From Parachlorella kessleri (taxonomy: Eukaryota > Chlorophyta > Trebouxiophyceae > Chlorellales > Chlorellaceae), in NCBI GenBank assembly GCA_001598975.1, contig BBXU01001569.1, positions 38,094 through 102,093 on the forward strand: 64,000 nt of DNA, given 5' to 3'. Below the pieces are notes generated by a model. It did not search any database. It was given only the letters and a program-made list of their open reading frames with translations, and was not told the origin of the DNA. Positions 60,101-64,000 of the stretch are shown one piece after another (position 1 is the stretch's first letter; the number at the start of each line of letters is the position of its first letter). A program made the position numbers and the translations under genes.

Positions 60101-61323
60101 TATGAGTGAAGCGGAAGAACCAGAGGATGCCCACTGAGGGACGGCCTGCTCACCAAGTACTGAGGCCTTACTTCAGGGGCTCCCGGACGCGTGACAGAGT
60201 GGAAGGAGAGGCATCTGGGCACCTTCGCAAATGTCAGGGTGAGCTGTCCGTTGCCAGGGCACCACCGTCACAGACAGATCGAGTGCGGCCTTAGCTTCAG
60301 AAAGCGTCAGGCACAGCACATGCAGAGCTGTGCCATTCTCTTTCCCCCTCCCCGCTCCCACCATGAGGATGTCGCGGATCATCTGGACCGACTTATTGTG
60401 CAGCTCCCACTGGGTTTTGAGCTCCCGCAGAAACGTCTCCCCCTGGCACTCCTCTATGCGAACCGCAACGCGCTGCAGGTGCGCCGTCTCGGTGTCTACC
60501 ACGCCCTTGTAGAGCCGGTCGCCAAACTTGTTGACCACCATGTGGTAGGCGTTCCTGCGGAGGTAGAGTAGCCCAGCAGCTAGCGGTAAGCCCAGCAACC
60601 AACAGGCTAAATAGGAGGGCGTTGGAACCGAGCCTGTTCCCGACGCTTTATACCCCTCAGGGGGTTGGATAGGGAGGATGTCGACCAGAACGCAGCAAGC
60701 GACACAGGCGTTAGGTTCTGCATGGCGCGCGACACATGAGCCACATCCAAAGTTCCCAGCCGCACGCTTCTTGGCAACCGCCGCAGCGCCCTCCCCACCT
60801 GTACAGCTCCTCATAGCTGAGGCCACTGGCATTGTGGGCGTTGATCTCTGCAATCGCCCCTTCCAATATCTTCCAAGTATTCTCTGCAAACGCCAATTCC
60901 TTAGCAGTCCTTGCACGCCCAAGTGACAGAGAGCATACAATTGCACGCCAGGTCAGCAAGTAGGATGTCACTGACGCTGCTGCAAATAAGCCACCAGCAA
61001 TGTATAACTCACCAGCATAGTTAGGGTCAAGCTTCAAGGGGTGCTTGAAGGGTTCTATGCGAAACTGCACAAGCAAGTAACAACCCCTTGTCACCAGTAC
61101 AGCCGCCTTTCCGCAAGCGTGACCCATGAGAGACTCGGGTGACAGCAATTTTCCTCCCCTACGTGCCACCTTGGCAGCTGGCAAGCCCATTGCCAAGGCC
61201 ACCTCACCCACAACATGTGCCCCCGACTGATCCCGAGCCCTCAGCTGTCAGCGGCTCTGGCACCTTGATTACCAAGTGCTTCCAGGGCCGCAGACGCACC
61301 TTCTTGTTGCTCTTCTGCGCCAT
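54108..61323 (-). CDS. CUL3: Cullin-3 scaffold of BTB-type ubiquitin ligases, 20 exons, 725 aa
   Basis: CUL3 bridges BTB-domain substrate adaptors and the RING protein RBX1. Exons (minus): 61323-61300, 61064-61013, 60883-60799, 60554-60362, 60070-59933, 59656-59522, 59282-59151, 58955-58797, 58567-58472, 58221-58060, 57734-57669, 57518-57437, 57174-57011, 56704-56617, 56303-56149, 55686-55627, 55410-55288, 54911-54819, 54665-54585, 54197-54108 (2178 nt). The N-terminal FRIEPFKHPLKLDPNYA and SGLSYEELYRNAYHMVVNKF contact BTB proteins in homologues. The cullin core is complete (KYEDLGRMYELFKRV, FINLNPRSPEYISLFMDD, EKYYKQHLAKRLLHGKT, TECGYQFTSKLESMFTD, GRRLTWQTNMGNADVKANF). The winged helix RKPQIEAAIVRIMK ends exon 18 with the NEDD8-acceptor Lys669, and RESLIDREFLERD-like residues close the protein at YRYLA. 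Length matches plant CUL3 (about 730). Confidence 0.96.
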
Positions 61324-62535
61324 CCTTGAGGCCTTGCCCAGAGCGAAGCTGCACAAGGCCTCCGCCTAGCCCTTCTGGGCCCTCCGAAAGCACTTGTGAA
61401 TCTTTCTGTGCAGTTTGCTGAGCAGCAAAAGAGGCGCAAAACGAAACTTGGCGTCACACAGGGACCTGATCAGAAAAAGCAAGGACCATCAACCATGTTA
61501 CGAAGGCAGCGGTTGTGAGCCGAGGTTTTGCGAGAAAGTAACCGAAGGACAAGAGTTTACACGCCTCGCCAGGTCATCAGCGAAGCAGGCATGACAGGGG
61601 TCATCATTTCGAACAACCAAAGCTGCTGGCACCCGACAAAAGGCCTCAGGTCATCGAAGAGCGTGCCACAGACTCTGGGCCGGCAATTCTTTAGGGTGAC
61701 CAACACGGCCCATGATGCTACAGCGGAGCAGCTGCCTGCGGCGACTGCACTAAAGCGCTAGGACTGCTTTACCCTAACAGCACAAGCTGCGCTGTGTGTA
61801 TGTGTATTCAGCTTTGCGGTACCTGCAGGCTGCTTCTTGTTCAGAGAGCCCCTGTAGGCGGCCTGTCTCCTGCAGGGGCTCACCTTCAGTGCCTAGCAGG
61901 CTCCCGACACCAGATGTAAGCTACTGAGCCCAGCGACTGACATTACTGACCTCAGACATCCTGCCAGCTGAGTAGCTGTGTTTAAAGCATGACATGATAT
62001 GGAGTATTGCAGCAAATAAGCTATCACCGCGACACGTCTCCTGCAGCCTCCTCACAAACCCCTGCAGACGCCTACTCTTACACATCCTTTGAATAAGCCA
62101 GGTAAGCAAGTGATGAAGCAAGCAATTAGCGAAGGGTAAAGCAATACGGGGAGGTTGTACGTTGCAGAATACGCATCAGCCAAGTTTTCAAGGAAGATAG
62201 GAAACAACTTTCAAGACAGTGGCAGGACAGTTGCCCAGGTAAGTTGGCACATTTCACTGACAGTTAAGGGGGGAATGGTGAACAATACTGCAATGTCCGG
62301 ACTGGCAGGGATACATGCATGCACAATACGCAGGGTCAGCATCAAGTGTAGAACAAGGTACGCGCCTGCTTCACAGGCGAGGGCTACTCTCCATCATATG
62401 AAAAGCCTTGTGAACCCGTGCCTACAGCCCGCAGTCAACCGTGTTACTAATCTTGGGCCATCCAGCCCAGCTACATAGTTGGCCACAGGAACTCTTAGAG
62501 GTTGTGTAGTTTAAAGTGGATGCGCGCTTCTTGTC
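61324..62535. other. Intergenic: CUL3 promoter and flank
   Basis: 1.2 kb upstream of CUL3 (minus) reaching the last coding-like segment on its right. It should hold the CUL3 promoter. I see no credible exon, repeat or RNA gene. Local GC is lower than in the genes around 62100-62400. Confidence 0.3.
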
Positions 62536-62940
62536 TCAGACAGTGAGCCCAGTACTTTTGGCTGAGCTATCCTTGGAGCAGTCTTCAGCAATGTCCTGCA
62601 CCAAGGCAACGCCCTCACTTGGGAACAGTATGAGCAGTGCTGTGTCTTCACGCTCCACAGCAACCTGGACCTGGCTGTGCGCATCAGAGTCGCTGACAAC
62701 ATATTCATGCTAGGCTGCTAGACCTGCCTAGAGCAACCTGATATGGAGGCAGCTGGGCACATGCTCCCAGTCGAGCAGTACAGCATGGCGGGCAGGGGCC
62801 GGGGGCGCACCTTCCCCTCGTGCACAGGCCCTGCCACCGCCTCCGACATCTGTACCGCAGCAGCCCCAGCCAAGCTGTCCCTGTGGTTGTCTGGGCCGTC
62901 GAAACTCGCAAACGTCATCTGCTGGCAGCACAGGTCGGGA
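62536..62940 (-). other. Unplaced coding-like segments
   Basis: Two stretches on the minus strand look coding but do not join cleanly. One (about 62933-62740) follows a CAGCAG acceptor and reads TFASFDGPDNHRDSLAGAAA, then SEAVAGPVHEGKVRPRPLPA. The other (about 62707-62536) reads EYVVSDSDAHSQVQVAVERE, then LILFPSEGVALVQDIAEDC, and ends at TGA 62538-62536. They may be an alternative C-terminal tail of the purine permease or the end of a separate gene. The gap between them is too short for an intron in the frames needed. Family not recognised. Confidence 0.3.
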
Positions 62941-63743
62941 GGCTCTCAGGAAAGCCTTGTGTTGTGTCACCACAGAGCTTGAGCTGGACCTGGCCTGCCC
63001 GGGAGCATTCCCATTCACTGGATAGGCTGCGCAGCCTCTGAAGGCTGCCCCTGAGGGCATTCAGTGGCAGGACATCGGAGCCAGACGTACCTGTTTGGCA
63101 AGCTGCCAGAGAGATATGCCAGGCGGGGGCGCCGGCGCCCACCCTAGCTTGATCTTGGCGGCGCTGGCCAGGAAGACAGCCCCATTCAAGATGATGTATG
63201 AGCAGATGCCAGCGATCACGCCTGCAGCACATAGTGTGGCATGAGGGGAGCCTGAGAAGATGGCCCAGTGTTCTTCAGGCAGGCAAAGGCACATCCTGGC
63301 TGGGCAAGGTTGCCAAATAGTGTACCATACAACGGCCACTCTTGGAGGGAGATGGGATGCCGCAGTCACACCTAAGCATGCAGTACAATGGGTGCAGCGT
63401 TGAAACTGTTGTTCCAACATCAGTGTCTGGTCTTTTGCACACAGCAGCGCCAGCTTGGTGTATGCACTGCAAGAAACGCCAGTGGCTCACCATATGCTAT
63501 GGAATAGGTAAGCGGCATCACGCAAAGGGTGAGGAATGCCGGCACAGCCTCTTGCACCGAGCTCCAGTTGATGTGGGTCACATGCGCCAGCATCAGGGCT
63601 CCCACCAGGATGAGCGCTGGGCCGGTGGCATAGGGAGGTATGGAGGACAGTATGGGGTTGAAGAAAAGGGCGACAAAGAAGAGGGCAGCACCCATCAGGG
63701 AGGCGATGCCAGTGCGTGCACCCTCGCGGATGCCGTTGGCGGA
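62915..63743 (-). CDS. AzgA/AZG-type adenine-guanine permease, C-terminal part (5' end outside window)
   Basis: Exon 63743-63491 encodes SANGIREGARTGIASLMGAA, a hydrophobic span, NPILSSIPPYATGPALILVG and VQEAVPAFLTLCVMPLTYSI. Exon 63221-63091 continues with GVIAGICSYIILNG. PPYATGPALI and VPAFLT...MPLTYSIA are hallmarks of the AzgA/AZG branch of NCS2-like purine transporters, which import adenine and guanine with protons; Arabidopsis AZG1/AZG2 are relatives. At least three membrane spans are visible. The last exon is uncertain: one fitting choice is 63034-62915 after a CTTCAG acceptor, giving a 39-residue polar tail, but other ends are possible (see the adjacent entry). The gene begins to the right of the window. 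Confidence 0.8.
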
Positions 63744-64000
63744 CTGCGGGCAGAGGGGGCAGCTGACACATTGGTCAGTACTGAGGTAAGCCCAGTGGGT
63801 GGGGTCTGACGATCGTCAGGCTTTTGTGACTGTCTCGTCGCTGGGAATGCACTGGGTGCTGCATGCCAAGGACTGCAGCTTGGACTAGCAGCCTTCACAT
63901 CACTGGCGGACGCAGAGTGGCTGCCACAGAGTCTCCCCCTTGACAATCCCCCCTCCCCCTTGAGAATAGGCTCCAGCCTATTATCTCCCACTAGCATTAC
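63744..64000 (-). other. Intron of the AZG permease gene running off the window
   Basis: The exon at 63743 starts after a GCCCGCAG acceptor, so the sequence to the right is intron. A 100-codon open frame here (63997-63695) is low complexity and overlaps the real exon in another frame; it is treated as chance. Confidence 0.5.

Noticed and set aside
1..64000. Bacterial-type systems, CRISPR arrays, prophage or viral genes
   Set aside because: No operon structure, no arrays and no viral hallmark genes; every confident gene is spliced and eukaryotic.

Overview
The window is nuclear DNA of a eukaryote, almost certainly a green alga. Three things point there: nearly every gene is cut into short exons joined by GT-AG introns, the DNA is moderately GC-rich, and the gene content is plant/algal (two nucleus-encoded plastid proteins, a plant-type DGAT2 with EPHS, a plant-type CUL3). 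A trebouxiophyte-like alga fits best, but the species cannot be read from the sequence. There are no operons, CRISPR arrays or rRNA genes, and I found no convincing tRNA.

I rebuilt the gene models by hand: exon ends were placed at splice sites so that intron phases match and total coding length is a multiple of three. Layout: 218-6143 (-) uncharacterised 1123-aa protein; 6465-11255 (+) QRICH2/DUF4795-like coiled-coil protein; 12022-14694 (+) DGAT2; 15996-21542 (-) amino-acid permease; 22315-24659 (-) exosome subunit RRP41; 25093-35029 (+) a 25-exon LamG-repeat membrane receptor-like protein; 35519-37663 (-) protein with a PGYTGHKP motif seen in ciliary microtubule inner proteins; 37823-39080 (+) N-terminal asparagine amidase NTAN1; 39455-40280 (-) small TPR protein; 40562-41710 (+) small coiled-coil protein; 42665-50529 (-) plastid IF-2; 50951-52763 (+) ClpR; 54108-61323 (-) cullin-3; and the end of an AzgA-type purine permease at the right edge (-).

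Most neighbours are head-to-head or tail-to-tail. Several start-to-start gaps are only 160-430 bases, so the pairs NTAN1/PGYTGH protein, TPR/coiled-coil, IF-2/ClpR, RRP41/LamG and unknown/DUF4795 probably share promoter regions. Two or three genes (DUF4795, the PGYTGH protein, perhaps the small coiled-coil protein) point to cilia. IF-2 and ClpR serve plastid translation and proteolysis. RRP41, NTAN1 and CUL3 serve RNA and protein turnover.

The oddest structure is in the plastid IF-2 gene. The introns on both sides of the P-loop exon carry several decayed copies of that exon's own edges: three copies of its GHVDHGK-plus-donor end and three copies of its acceptor-plus-start. A minisatellite abuts another donor of the same gene. 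The LamG gene carries a 260-base foldback MITE-like element in one intron and a one-armed relative in the next.
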